NCBI RefSeq assembly: GCF_037204085.1
Contig: NZ_JBBCBW010000026.1
Span: forward strand, 10,813 to 74,812
Length of the DNA: 64,000 nt
Origin: Variovorax sp037204085
GTDB taxonomy: Bacteria; Pseudomonadota; Gammaproteobacteria; Burkholderiales; Burkholderiaceae_C
Direction of reading: 5' to 3'
Below the pieces are notes generated by a model. That model was not told the DNA's origin. It saw only the letters and a program-made list of their open reading frames with translations, and ran no database searches. Made by a program: the position numbers and the translations under genes. Shown here piece after piece: positions 8,947-17,772 of the stretch. The stretch's first letter is position 1. The number at the start of each line of letters is the position of its first letter.

Positions 8947-10536
8947 TCAGCCGTTGCGGCGGCGCAGGGCGAAGGCGATGCTGACGACGGCCAGCGCCGA
9001 AATCCACAACGGCCAGAGCCCGAACGGCGCCACCCAGCGCGCATACGGCGTGAGCCCCTTGCGGCCTTCCACTGGCGCTTCGAGCACGCCGCGCGTAAGG
9101 CGCGGCAGCTGGTGCGTGACCCGGCCTTCGGCGTCGATCACCACGGTAGCGCCGGTGTTGGTGGCCCGCACCATCGGCCGCGCGAATTCAAGCGAGCGCA
9201 TGCGCGAGATGGCCAGGTGCTGATCGATGGCGACCGAATCGCCGAACCATGCGATGTTGCTCACGTTGAGCAGGATGGTCGGCGCCGTGGCCTCGTTCTT
9301 GAAGTTGGCGCCGATCTCGTCGCCGAACAAGTCTTCGTAGCAGATGTTCGGCGCGATGCGCTGGCCTTGCCAGGCGAAAGGCGCCTGCGCCAGGCCACCG
9401 CGGGCGAAGTCGCCGAGCGGAATGTTCATCATGCGGATGAACCAGCGAAAGCCCGGCGGAATGAACTCGCCGAAGGGAACGAGGTGGTGCTTGCTGTAGC
9501 TATAGGGTTCTGCAACGCCGGGCTGGAAGCCGAGCACCGCATTGCTGTAGGTGCCCTGGCCGCCCATCGGAAGCCCGACGATGGCCGCCTGAGTTCCCTG
9601 GCTGTAGCGCGCCTGAATGGCGTCGAGGTAACCGGCGGGCAGTTGCTGCGGCAGCAGCGGCAAGGCGGTTTCGGGCGTGACCACGAGCGAAGCGTTGGCG
9701 TCGCGCAGCTGCTCGCCGTACCAGCGCAGCGCCAGGTCGATGCCGCCGCCCGGAATGAATTTTTCGTCTTGCGGAATGTTGCCCTGGAGCAGTGCCAGCT
9801 GCAGCTTGCCGCTCGAACCCTTGTCGCCTTGCGCATCGGCGGGCAGCGGGTTGACCAGGTGCGGCGCCGCGAACACGGCGGCGATCACTGCCAGCGACTG
9901 CGCCAGTGCCGCGGTGCGCGCAGGCCGCGTGAGCGCAACGAGCGCGGCCACGATGGCGGCGACTGCGCCAATGCCGTAGACGCCAATCCACGGTGCCCAG
10001 GCTGCCAACGGCCCTTCGACGTGCGCGTAGCCGCCTGCGCCCCATGGAAAGCCGGTGAACCAGCTGCCGCGCACGAGTTCGGCCAGTGTCCACAGCGCGG
10101 CAAAGACCAGCGCGCCGGTCACAGGCCCCCGAGGCCCGCGAACGACGAACCAGGCGCAGGCCACTGCGTAGTAGAGCCCGAGCGCCGCCGCAAGCGCGAG
10201 CACCGCAATGGCAGCAAGCGGTGCCGGAAGCCCGCCGTAGGTGTGCATCGAGATGAAGAGCCACCAGAAGCTGCCGGTGAGCCAGGCCGTCGAAAAAAGC
10301 CAACCGTGCAGGCCGGCACGGCGCCAGCCCGCACCTTCGGCGCGCAGCCGGTCCAGCAGGCCGACGAGCACCGCCAGCGAGATCAGCTGCAGCCACCACA
10401 GCGGCTGTCCGTTCGTGGGCCAGGCAATGGCGGCGGCCTGCGCGAGCCCCGCGAAAGCAAAGCCGAGAAGGCGCAGCAGGCCCACGGCGGAAAAAATGCG
10501 CGAGGTGCGGAGCGTGGCCGCTGCGGGCAGCGGCAT
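8947..10536 (-). CDS. lnt: Apolipoprotein N-acyltransferase
   Basis: A 529-residue inner-membrane enzyme that adds the third acyl chain to the N-terminal cysteine of lipoproteins. About seven membrane helices occupy residues 15-230, followed by a periplasmic nitrilase-like domain with the catalytic triad Glu289 (TPET), Lys349 (YSKHH) and Cys399 (NICYED). It starts at ATG 10536, overlapping the corC stop by one base; a start 15 codons further upstream would lie inside corC. The corC-lnt order is the standard proteobacterial one. Convergent with the flavoenzyme gene, 16 bp apart. Confidence 0.97.
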   Translation of the reverse strand: MPLPAAATLRTSRIFSAVGLLRLLGFAFAGLAQAAAIAWPTNGQPLWWLQLISLAVLVGLLDRLRAEGAGWRRAGLHGWLFSTAWLTGSFWWLFISMHTYGGLPAPLAAIAVLALAAALGLYYAVACAWFVVRGPRGPVTGALVFAALWTLAELVRGSWFTGFPWGAGGYAHVEGPLAAWAPWIGVYGIGAVAAIVAALVALTRPARTAALAQSLAVIAAVFAAPHLVNPLPADAQGDKGSSGKLQLALLQGNIPQDEKFIPGGGIDLALRWYGEQLRDANASLVVTPETALPLLPQQLPAGYLDAIQARYSQGTQAAIVGLPMGGQGTYSNAVLGFQPGVAEPYSYSKHHLVPFGEFIPPGFRWFIRMMNIPLGDFARGGLAQAPFAWQGQRIAPNICYEDLFGDEIGANFKNEATAPTILLNVSNIAWFGDSVAIDQHLAISRMRSLEFARPMVRATNTGATVVIDAEGRVTHQLPRLTRGVLEAPVEGRKGLTPYARWVAPFGLWPLWISALAVVSIAFALRRRNG

Positions 10537-11414
10537 CAGTCGGCCGCGTCGCTGCCGCGGGCCGGGGACACCTTGAACCAACGCACGGCGCCGCCCTTGG
10601 TGTGCAGCACGACGAAGTCGAAGCCGCCGATGGCGTGGTGCTCGCCGCGCTTGGGTACGTGGCCCATTTCGTGCGCGATGAGGCCGCCGATGGTGTCGAA
10701 GTCTTCGCTCAGCTGTTCTTCGTCGAAGACGATGCCGAAGGCCTCGGCCACGCGCTCGATGGGCGTGTCGCCCGAGACGCGATAGGTGTGGTCGGCCAGG
10801 CCGAAGATGTCGCCCTCGTCCTCGGCAATGTCGAACTCGTCTTCGATCTCGCCGACGATCTGCTCGAGCACGTCCTCGATGGTGATGAGTCCGGCCACGC
10901 GGCCGAACTCGTCGATCACGATGGCCAGGTGGTTGCGGTTGCCGCGGAACTCGCGCAGCAGGTCGTTCAGGCCCTTGCTCTCTGGCACAAAGGTGGCCGG
11001 GCGCAGCAGCGCGCGAATGTTGAGTCCCGGCGCGCGCTGCAGCTTGAGCAGGTCTTTCGCGAGCAGGATGCCGATGATGTTTTCTTTTTCGCCCTCGTAC
11101 ACCGGAAAGCGCGAGTGCGCGGTGTCGATGACCAGGTGCAGCAGCGCGTCGAAGGGCGCGTCGATGTTCACCAGGTCCATGCGCGGGGCGGCGACCATCA
11201 CGTCGCCGGCCGTCATGTCGGCCATGCGCAACACGCCTTCGAGCATCACGCGCGACTCCGCGCCGATCACCTCGTTGTCCTCGGCGTCGGCCAAGGTTTC
11301 GATCAGCTCGTCACGCGAGTCAGGACCGGGGTGGATGAATTCGGCCAGTTTCTGGAGAAAGCCGCGCTTGTCTTCCCGTTCGACGGGTGCGCGTTCAGGG
11401 TGAGGTTCGGCCAC
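10536..11414 (-). CDS. corC: CorC/HlyC-type transporter-associated protein with two CBS domains
   Basis: A 292-residue soluble protein with paired CBS domains (about 65-190, including VMVAAPRMDLVNI and VIDEFGRVAGLITIEDVLEQIVGEI) and a CorC_HlyC C-terminal domain (about 205-285). No membrane segment is present, matching YbeX/CorC rather than the DUF21-bearing paralogues. Members are linked to magnesium/cobalt efflux and to ribosome metabolism. Translationally coupled to lnt. Confidence 0.95.
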   Translation of the reverse strand: MAEPHPERAPVEREDKRGFLQKLAEFIHPGPDSRDELIETLADAEDNEVIGAESRVMLEGVLRMADMTAGDVMVAAPRMDLVNIDAPFDALLHLVIDTAHSRFPVYEGEKENIIGILLAKDLLKLQRAPGLNIRALLRPATFVPESKGLNDLLREFRGNRNHLAIVIDEFGRVAGLITIEDVLEQIVGEIEDEFDIAEDEGDIFGLADHTYRVSGDTPIERVAEAFGIVFDEEQLSEDFDTIGGLIAHEMGHVPKRGEHHAIGGFDFVVLHTKGGAVRWFKVSPARGSDAAD

Positions 11415-11593
11415 TGCGGGAGGCGTAGTTGAAGAGATACAAGGATACCGGATTGCGTGTGACAGGCTCTACCCCCGGCACGCGGGCCCTCGGCAATTCC
11501 GCTACAGGACGAAACAAGCGCGGCCGGTGCGGGCATCGCCTCGCGGGCGGGCCGGGCGTATGCCGCGGCATGCCGGGCTTGCTGCTACTGCTG

Positions 11594-12322
11594 CTACTGG
11601 GCCGACTTGCTGCGGGCGTCGCGAATGCCGCTGCGCACTTCCTGCAGGCTCGCGAGAAAGGCCCAGAACTGCTTGGCGCGGGTCTTGAGGTGGTAGTCGA
11701 CGGCTGCGTAGTGCTCGAGTGCGATTTCGCTCATGCGGCTGTCGAAGGTGGCGCTCGGCAGCTGCAGATGCGCCTCGGATTCCGAACCGCTGCGCACCAC
11801 GGTGGCGCCGGCGTTGCGGGCGATCTTCAGCATGGCGGCGTTTTCGCTCAGCGCATGAATGAAGAGCATGCCCACGCCTTCATTGCGTGCGACCACCACC
11901 GCGCGCTCGAACAGGCGGGCGCCGTAGCCGCGGCCGCGCGCATGCGCCGCCACGGACACGCCGAACTCGGCGCAGTCGCTGTGCTGGTCGTCCGGCGCAA
12001 ATGCCAAGTGCGCCATGGCGATCAGGTCGAGGCGGCGGTTGTAGATGCCGAAGAGCTCGTCGCGGTCGAAGTCGAGACCGTCGACATAGCGCTGCACCTG
12101 CTCGTCCGACGCGGCATAGCCGAAGCGCAGATAGCGGTCATGGGGGGTCAGTGCCAGCAGGTGGCGCGCGATGCGGTCGCGTTCGCGCGGGCCGATCGAG
12201 CGGATCGGCACCATGACTGGCTGGGGCGCGGAGGTCGCGCGCGGTTGCGCCTCAACCATCGGCGCCTTCAGGAAAGAGCCGAGGCCGAGAGACGCTTGAA
12301 TAAGGGTCTTGGCGGTGAGCAT
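11594..12322 (-). CDS. GNAT-family N-acetyltransferase
   Basis: A 242-residue protein with a central GNAT domain (about 38-190); the acetyl-CoA pyrophosphate loop is seen as ARGRGYGARLFERAV. The first 35 residues and the last 35 residues (lysine- and arginine-containing) lie outside the domain. The acceptor is unknown; a small molecule or a protein amine are both possible. It stands alone, with a 178-bp gap to corC downstream that contains nothing recognisable. Confidence 0.85.
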   Translation of the reverse strand: MLTAKTLIQASLGLGSFLKAPMVEAQPRATSAPQPVMVPIRSIGPRERDRIARHLLALTPHDRYLRFGYAASDEQVQRYVDGLDFDRDELFGIYNRRLDLIAMAHLAFAPDDQHSDCAEFGVSVAAHARGRGYGARLFERAVVVARNEGVGMLFIHALSENAAMLKIARNAGATVVRSGSESEAHLQLPSATFDSRMSEIALEHYAAVDYHLKTRAKQFWAFLASLQEVRSGIRDARSKSAQ

Positions 12323-12332
12323 GGCTCAAATA

Positions 12333-12348
12333 TAAGGGTTTCCCCTTA
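12333..12348 (-). promoter_or_regulatory. Palindrome just upstream of the GNAT gene
   Basis: TAAGGG and CCCTTA form a perfect six-base inverted repeat around a four-base spacer, 11 bases before the GNAT start, in an AT-rich patch within GC-rich surroundings. It overlaps a possible -10 box (TTATAT on the minus strand), so it could be an operator. No regulator can be assigned. Confidence 0.35.
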
Positions 12349-12431
12349 ATCAACAAGTCCGAACGGGTACTTCCGGTTGTCATTTGTGAACCAGTACCAA
12401 AGCGCGTGTGATTCCAGCAACGAATTCGTTG

Positions 12432-12905
12432 CTAAACCGGTACAGCCGTTGTGGCCTTGACACGGTCGAGCACAAAGCTGGTCTTGCAGTCTTCAACGCT
12501 CGGGTGCTTGAGCAGGGTGTCCATGATGAAGCGGCTGTAGTGGCCCATGTCGGCGACCACCACGCGCAAGAGGTAGTCCATTTCGCCGGTGAGCGCCGCG
12601 CATTCGACCACCTCAGGCCAGGTCTGGACGCTGGCGCGGAACAGGTCCATGGGGTTGCGCTTGTGGCTCTCGGTGTGCTTTTCGAGCCTGACATTGAGAT
12701 AGGCGGTGAGGCCCAGACCGATGACTTCGGGGCGAACGAGAGCCACGTAGCGGTCGATGACGCCGCTTTCCTCCAGCCGCTTGACCCGCCTGAGCACAGC
12801 ACTCGGAGAAAGGCTGACCTGCTCGGCAATCTGGTCATAGGTGGCACGCCCGTCTGCTTGCAGCGTGCGCAATATGAGCCGATCAATCTTGTCGAGTGCT
12901 TCCAT
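12432..12905 (-). CDS. Lrp/AsnC-family transcriptional regulator
   Basis: A 157-residue protein with an N-terminal helix-turn-helix (LDKIDRLILRTLQADGR, then YDQIAEQVSLSPSAVLRRVKRLEE) and a C-terminal RAM/ACT-like effector domain (about 68-140). Members sense amino acids and form octamers on DNA. It is divergent from hpd with 166 bp between starts, so it probably controls hpd and the phenylalanine/tyrosine genes; aromatic amino acids are the likely effectors. That regulation is inferred from position. Confidence 0.92.
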   Translation of the reverse strand: MEALDKIDRLILRTLQADGRATYDQIAEQVSLSPSAVLRRVKRLEESGVIDRYVALVRPEVIGLGLTAYLNVRLEKHTESHKRNPMDLFRASVQTWPEVVECAALTGEMDYLLRVVVADMGHYSRFIMDTLLKHPSVEDCKTSFVLDRVKATTAVPV

Positions 12906-12917
12906 ACCGCCATTTTT

Positions 12918-12930
12918 GCAGTTTTTCTGC
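12918..12930. promoter_or_regulatory. Candidate Lrp-type operator between Lrp gene and hpd
   Basis: GCAGTTTTTCTGC is a palindrome with T-rich centre in an AT-rich patch directly upstream of the Lrp-family gene. The shape (inverted arms around an AT-rich core) is typical of Lrp/AsnC sites, so autoregulation or control of the divergent hpd promoter is plausible. Confidence 0.35.
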
Positions 12931-13071
12931 GTCTTTGCTATTTATGGCGCCCAACAACGCTGAAAACGTGAGCGGCATCCGCCCTACATTGCTGCAAAGG
13001 CCGCTTCGGTGCGCTTTTTCGCAATTTCTCTGCTTTTCTAATCCCATCGAACCCCACCTCTGGAGACCCCT

Positions 13072-14199
13072 ATGAGCCATACCGACGCCCCCGCCTTCAC
13101 GCCCTGGGAGAACCCGATGGGGACCGACGGCTTTGAATTCATCGAGTACGCGGCGCCGGATCCGGTGGCGATGGGTCAGGTGTTCGAGCGCATGGGCTTC
13201 ACGGCAGTGGCCAGGCACCGCCACAAGAACGTGCTGCTGTACCGCCAGGGCACGATCAACTTCATCGTGAATGCCGAGCCTGATTCCTTCGCGCAGCGCT
13301 TTGCGCGCGAGCACGGCCCGAGCGTCTGCGCCATTGCTTTTCGGGTGCAGGACGCCAAGCAGGCCTACGAGCGCGCGATTTCGCTCGGCGCCTGGGGTTT
13401 TGCCGACAAGGCCGGCCCAGGCGAGCTGAATATTCCCGCCATCAAGGGCATCGGCGACAGCCTGATCTACCTGGTCGACCGCTGGCCCGGCAAGAACGGT
13501 GCGAAGCCGGGTGACATCGGCAACATCGGCTTCTACGACGTCGACTTCGAGCCGCTGCCGGGTGTGGCCTCTCAAGATGCGCTGGCGCCCAAGGGCAACG
13601 GCCTCACGTATATCGACCACCTCACGCACAACGTGTATCGCGGCCGGATGAATGTGTGGGCCGGCTTCTACGAGAAGCTCTTCAACTTCCGCGAGATCAA
13701 GTACTTCGACATCGAAGGCCAGGTGACGGGCGTGAAGAGCAAGGCCATGACCAGCCCCTGCGGCAAGATCCGCATCCCGATCAACGAAGAGGGCAAGGAG
13801 CAGGCGGGCCAAATCCAGGAGTACCTGGACATGTACCGCGGCGAAGGCATCCAGCACATCGCAATGGGCTCGGACAACCTGTATGAAACCGTCGACGCGC
13901 TGCGCGCCAAGGGCGTGACGCTGCTCGACACCATCGACACGTACTATGAGCTGGTCGACAAGCGCATTCCCGGACACGGCGAAAGCGTGGCCGAGCTGCA
14001 GAAGCGCAAGATCCTGATCGACGGCAAGAAAGACGCCCTGCTGCTGCAGATCTTCAGCGAAAACCAGCTCGGTCCGATCTTCTTCGAGTTCATCCAGCGC
14101 AAGGGCGATGATGGCTTCGGCAACGGCAACTTCAAGGCGCTGTTCGAAAGCATCGAGCTCGACCAGATGCGCCGGGGCGTGTTGGCAGCCCCAAAATAA
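13072..14199 (+). CDS. hpd: 4-hydroxyphenylpyruvate dioxygenase
   Basis: A 375-residue Fe(II) enzyme converting 4-hydroxyphenylpyruvate to homogentisate in tyrosine catabolism. It has two vicinal-oxygen-chelate domains; iron ligands are in YIDHLTHNVYRG (His), IQHIAMGSDN (His) and FFEFIQRKGDDGFGNGNFKALFESIE (Glu of FEF). Length is normal for bacterial HPPD. Start ATG 13072 follows a TGGAGA ribosome site. Codirectional with the PheC-like gene and phhA. Confidence 0.97.
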   Translation: MSHTDAPAFTPWENPMGTDGFEFIEYAAPDPVAMGQVFERMGFTAVARHRHKNVLLYRQGTINFIVNAEPDSFAQRFAREHGPSVCAIAFRVQDAKQAYERAISLGAWGFADKAGPGELNIPAIKGIGDSLIYLVDRWPGKNGAKPGDIGNIGFYDVDFEPLPGVASQDALAPKGNGLTYIDHLTHNVYRGRMNVWAGFYEKLFNFREIKYFDIEGQVTGVKSKAMTSPCGKIRIPINEEGKEQAGQIQEYLDMYRGEGIQHIAMGSDNLYETVDALRAKGVTLLDTIDTYYELVDKRIPGHGESVAELQKRKILIDGKKDALLLQIFSENQLGPIFFEFIQRKGDDGFGNGNFKALFESIELDQMRRGVLAAPK

Positions 14200-14227
14200 G
14201 CGCTTCTTTCATCGCCCAGGAGCCTCC

Positions 14228-15022
14228 ATGCGCAGCACGTTTTCGATCGGCCTGACCCTCATCGCGGCCGCCGCCGTTCTTTCCGGTTGCGCAATGGCGC
14301 CGGCCGCCCCGGCGGGCGTGTCGCACCTGGACACGGTGCAGAAGGCCGCCGTGCTGCGCATCTGCACGCCGGGCGACTACAGGCCGTTCAGCTTTCACAA
14401 GGCGGACGGCTCGTTCGAAGGCATCGACGTCGACCTGATGACGGGCTTCAGCACCAGCCTGGGCGCCAAGCCCGAGTGGGTGAAGACCACCTGGGCAAAC
14501 CTGCTGCCCGACCTCACGGCCGGCAAGTGCGACATTGCGGTCGGCGGCGTTTCGGTGACCACCGACCGACAGAAGCGCGCGTTCTTCAGCGCCCCCTACA
14601 TGGTGAACGGCAAGGCGCCCATCGCGCGCTGTGCCGACGTTGCCAAGTACCAGAGCGTGGCCGACATCGACAAGCCCTCCACCCGGGTCATCTTCAACCC
14701 GGGCGGCAGCAACGAGCGCTTCGCGCGCGCCAATTTCAAGCAGGCCAAGCTCACGCTGCACGGCGAGAACGTGACGATCTTCGACGAGATTCTTGCCAAC
14801 CGCGCCGATGTCTTCGTGACCGAGTCCGCGGAAGCCATCACGCAGCAGAAGCTCAAGCCGGGGCTCTGCGCAATCAACCCCGAAAAGCCGCTGCAGTACG
14901 GCGAAATGGCCTGGATGCTGCCGCGCGATGACGTGGCCTTCAAGGCCTATGTCGACCAATGGCTGCACCTGCAGCAAGCAGGCGGCGATTTCCAGCGCGT
15001 GATGAACCGCTGGCTCAAATAA
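14228..15022 (+). CDS. pheC: PheC-like cyclohexadienyl dehydratase / SBP_bac_3 lipoprotein
   Basis: A 264-residue protein with a lipoprotein signal (lipobox LSGC, Cys21). The mature part has the extracytoplasmic solute-receptor fold and closely follows the pattern I recall for periplasmic cyclohexadienyl dehydratase PheC (GDYRPFSFHKADGSFEGIDVD, VGGVSVTTDRQKRAFFS, FNPGGSNERFARANFKQAK), which converts prephenate or arogenate to phenylpyruvate or phenylalanine. Its place between hpd and phhA fits aromatic amino acid metabolism. The alternative is a binding protein for an amino acid importer, but no permease or ATPase is adjacent. Outer-membrane anchoring through Cys21 is inferred. Confidence 0.7.
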   Translation: MRSTFSIGLTLIAAAAVLSGCAMAPAAPAGVSHLDTVQKAAVLRICTPGDYRPFSFHKADGSFEGIDVDLMTGFSTSLGAKPEWVKTTWANLLPDLTAGKCDIAVGGVSVTTDRQKRAFFSAPYMVNGKAPIARCADVAKYQSVADIDKPSTRVIFNPGGSNERFARANFKQAKLTLHGENVTIFDEILANRADVFVTESAEAITQQKLKPGLCAINPEKPLQYGEMAWMLPRDDVAFKAYVDQWLHLQQAGGDFQRVMNRWLK

Positions 15023-15039
15023 CCCGAGAGCAATTTCCC

Positions 15040-15924
15040 ATGGACACTCCTGCCGCCGCCACTGCTGCTGCTGTCAAACCTGCTGTTTACGGCGCTTCGG
15101 ATCGCCCGCCGCGCGGCGACTACTCGCGCGGCGGCGCGGTGCATGCCGACTACACCTGCCCGCAGGACTGGGCCAGCTACACGGCGGCCGACCATGACAC
15201 CTACAGGCGCCTGTACGAGCGGCAGGCCGCGCAGCTGCCGGGCCTGGCCTGCGACGCGTTCATCAAGGCGCTGCCTTCGCTCGGCGTGAAGGACCGCATC
15301 CCGCGCTTCGAGGAAATCAACGAGCGGCTGCATCGCGCCACTGGATGGGAAATCGTCGCGGTGCCGGGGCTGATTCCGGAGTTGCCGTTCTTTACCTTGC
15401 TGGCGAACCGCAAGTTTCCGGTGACCGACTGGATCCGCAAGCCCGAGGAGTTCAACTACATCGTCGAGCCCGATGTGTTCCACGATCTGTTCGGCCATGT
15501 GCCGATGCTGTTCGACCCGACGTTTGCAGACTATGTGCAGCGCTATGGCGCCGGCGGGATCAAAGCGCACGAGCTGGGTGCCGGCGAAAAGCTGTCGCGG
15601 CTGTACTGGTACACGGTGGAGTTCGGATTGATTCGTCAGCCCGATGGCCTGCGTGCCTATGGCGCCGGCATCCTGAGCTCGGTGGGCGAGTTGAAGCACG
15701 CAGTGCTCAGCAACGAGCCGCGCCGACTTCCGCTGGACCTGCTGCGTGCCATGCGCACGCGCTACAAGATCGACACCTACCAGGCTAACTATTTCGTGAT
15801 CAAGAGCTTCGCGGAGCTTTTCGAACTCACGGCGCCCGACTTCACGCCGATCTACAAGGCGCTGGAAGTCGAGCCCGACATCGAAGCCGGCGTGCTGCTG
15901 CCGGGCGAGACTGGCAAGGCCTGA
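15040..15924 (+). CDS. phhA: Phenylalanine 4-monooxygenase
   Basis: A 294-residue pterin-dependent hydroxylase making tyrosine from phenylalanine. The iron triad is visible: His148 and His153 in PDVFHDLFGHVP and Glu194 in YWYTVEFGL. It is the bacterial monomeric type without an N-terminal ACT domain. Start ATG 15040 is 17 bp after the PheC-like gene. No pterin-4a-carbinolamine dehydratase (phhB) is found in the window. Product tyrosine would feed hpd after transamination. Confidence 0.97.
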   Translation: MDTPAAATAAAVKPAVYGASDRPPRGDYSRGGAVHADYTCPQDWASYTAADHDTYRRLYERQAAQLPGLACDAFIKALPSLGVKDRIPRFEEINERLHRATGWEIVAVPGLIPELPFFTLLANRKFPVTDWIRKPEEFNYIVEPDVFHDLFGHVPMLFDPTFADYVQRYGAGGIKAHELGAGEKLSRLYWYTVEFGLIRQPDGLRAYGAGILSSVGELKHAVLSNEPRRLPLDLLRAMRTRYKIDTYQANYFVIKSFAELFELTAPDFTPIYKALEVEPDIEAGVLLPGETGKA

Positions 15925-16077
15925 AAACGCTCCTCGCGGGCTGACAGCACGCGGCAGGCGTGCGTGCGCCGCATTGCCGGACCTATCGCGCGCGCGACAG
16001 TGGGTGCCTTGCTCCTAGGACAAGCCCGCTGGTGGCGGAGTGCATCTGACTCCCACAATCCGCGCAAAGGAGCCTGC

Positions 16078-17772
16078 ATGCAGACATTCGCGCGACCCTC
16101 AAACTATCCGGCCGACGTGCCGCACGAGATCAACCCCGAGCAGTACCGGTCTCTGACCCACATGTTCGACGAGGCCTTCGGCCGCTATGCCGAGCGACCG
16201 TTCTCGGTCTGCATGGAGCGCTGGATGTCGTACGGGGAGCTCGACACGCTGTCGAAGGCCCTGGGCGCTTGGCTTCAATCGCTCGGCCTCGAGCCGGGCG
16301 CGCGAGTGGCCATCATGCTGCCCAACGTGCCCCAGTTCGCAGTCACGATGTGCGGCGTGCTCCGGGCGGGCTATACCTGCGTCAACGTCAATCCGCTCTA
16401 TACGGCGCGCGAGCTCGAGCACCAGCTCAAGGACTCCGGTGCCACGGCCATCGTCATCCTCGAGAACTTCGCGTCGACGTTGGAACAGGTGATCGAGCGT
16501 ACGCCCGTCAAGCATGTGGTCGTCACCTCGATGGGCGATCTGCTCGGCGGCCTCTATGGCGCTTGGATCACCGTCGCGGTTCGCCACCTGGCGAAGATGG
16601 TTCCGCCCTACAAGCTGCCGCTGAGCGATGGGCGGACGGTCACCGAGTTTTCCAAAGCCATCGCCGAGGGGCGCGGGCGCACGCTGGGGCCGGATCAGAG
16701 CACGCTCGATTCGATCGCATTCCTGCAGTACACCGGCGGCACGACGGGTTTGTCCAAGGGGGCGGTGCTGACCCACCGCAACATCGTTGCGGCGACCCTG
16801 CAGGCGGAGGCCTGGTTCACGCCGGCCCTCTCGCGGGCGGGCGACCTGTCCAAGGTCAACAGCATTGCGGCGTTGCCGCTGTATCACATCTTCGCGCTGA
16901 CGCTGTGCCTGCTGGTTATCCGGCAGGGCTCGCACATGACGCTGATTCCCAACCCGCGGGACTTCGACAAGTTCATCGCGGTGCTCAAGAAGCGGCCATT
17001 CCACATGCTGCCGGCAGTGAACACGCTGTTCAATGCGCTGCTGATGCATCCGCAGTTCAAGTCGATCGATTTCTCGACGCTGTTCGTCTCGCAGGCCGGC
17101 GGCATGGCGGCCTCGGAGGGCACCGCACAGCGATGGTTCGAAGCCACTGGCTGCCCGATGATCGAAGGCTGGGGCATGAGCGAGACCTGTGCGATCGGTA
17201 CGAACAATCCTGTGTCGAACACGAAGTTCACGGGCACCATCGGCTTGCCGCTGCCGAGCATCGAGATTGCCATCAAGGACGATGAAGGCAACTCCCTGCC
17301 AATCGGTGCGGCAGGCGAGCTTTGCATCAAGGGCCCGAACGTGATGACCGGCTACTACAACCAGCCGGCCGAGACCGCGGCAGCCTTCACCGCGGACGGG
17401 TTCATGCGCACAGGCGACATCGCCGTCATGCAGGAAGACGGCTACAGCCGCATCGTCGACCGCAAGAAGGACATGATCCTCGTCAGCGGCTTCAACGTCT
17501 TTCCGAACGAGCTCGAGAACGTGATCTCACTTTGCCCGGGCGTTGTCGAATGCGCCGCCGTGGGGGTGCCGGACGAGAAGCAGGGCGAAGCGATCAAGGT
17601 GTTCGTCGTGCGCAGGGATCCGATGCTGACCGAAGAGGCGGTGCTCCAGTACTGCAACAGCCAGCTCACCGGCTACAAGCGCCCAAAGCACATCGAGTTC
17701 CGCGAAACCCTGCCGAAAACCAATGTCGGAAAGATCCTGCGTCGTGAGCTTCGAACCAGCGCGAGCGTCTGA
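16078..17772 (+). CDS. Long-chain fatty-acid--CoA ligase (FadD-like)
   Basis: A 564-residue AMP-forming acyl-CoA synthetase. ATP-binding motif YTGGTTGLSKGA, acyl-adenylate motif GWGMSETCA, and C-terminal GDIAVMQEDGY / DRKKDMILVSGFNVFPNELE are all present, with the catalytic lysine region near KTNVGKILRREL at the end. ATG 16078 is preceded by AAAGGAG; a longer in-frame extension to 15964 lacks this. The gene runs directly into an MBL-fold hydrolase (stop followed immediately by GTG). Chain-length preference is unknown. Confidence 0.92.
   Translation: MQTFARPSNYPADVPHEINPEQYRSLTHMFDEAFGRYAERPFSVCMERWMSYGELDTLSKALGAWLQSLGLEPGARVAIMLPNVPQFAVTMCGVLRAGYTCVNVNPLYTARELEHQLKDSGATAIVILENFASTLEQVIERTPVKHVVVTSMGDLLGGLYGAWITVAVRHLAKMVPPYKLPLSDGRTVTEFSKAIAEGRGRTLGPDQSTLDSIAFLQYTGGTTGLSKGAVLTHRNIVAATLQAEAWFTPALSRAGDLSKVNSIAALPLYHIFALTLCLLVIRQGSHMTLIPNPRDFDKFIAVLKKRPFHMLPAVNTLFNALLMHPQFKSIDFSTLFVSQAGGMAASEGTAQRWFEATGCPMIEGWGMSETCAIGTNNPVSNTKFTGTIGLPLPSIEIAIKDDEGNSLPIGAAGELCIKGPNVMTGYYNQPAETAAAFTADGFMRTGDIAVMQEDGYSRIVDRKKDMILVSGFNVFPNELENVISLCPGVVECAAVGVPDEKQGEAIKVFVVRRDPMLTEEAVLQYCNSQLTGYKRPKHIEFRETLPKTNVGKILRRELRTSASV

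Noticed and set aside
9112..10785. A 557-codon plus-strand open frame opposite lnt/corC
   Set aside because: Antisense to two genes with complete catalytic or CBS motifs; composition typical of a shadow frame.
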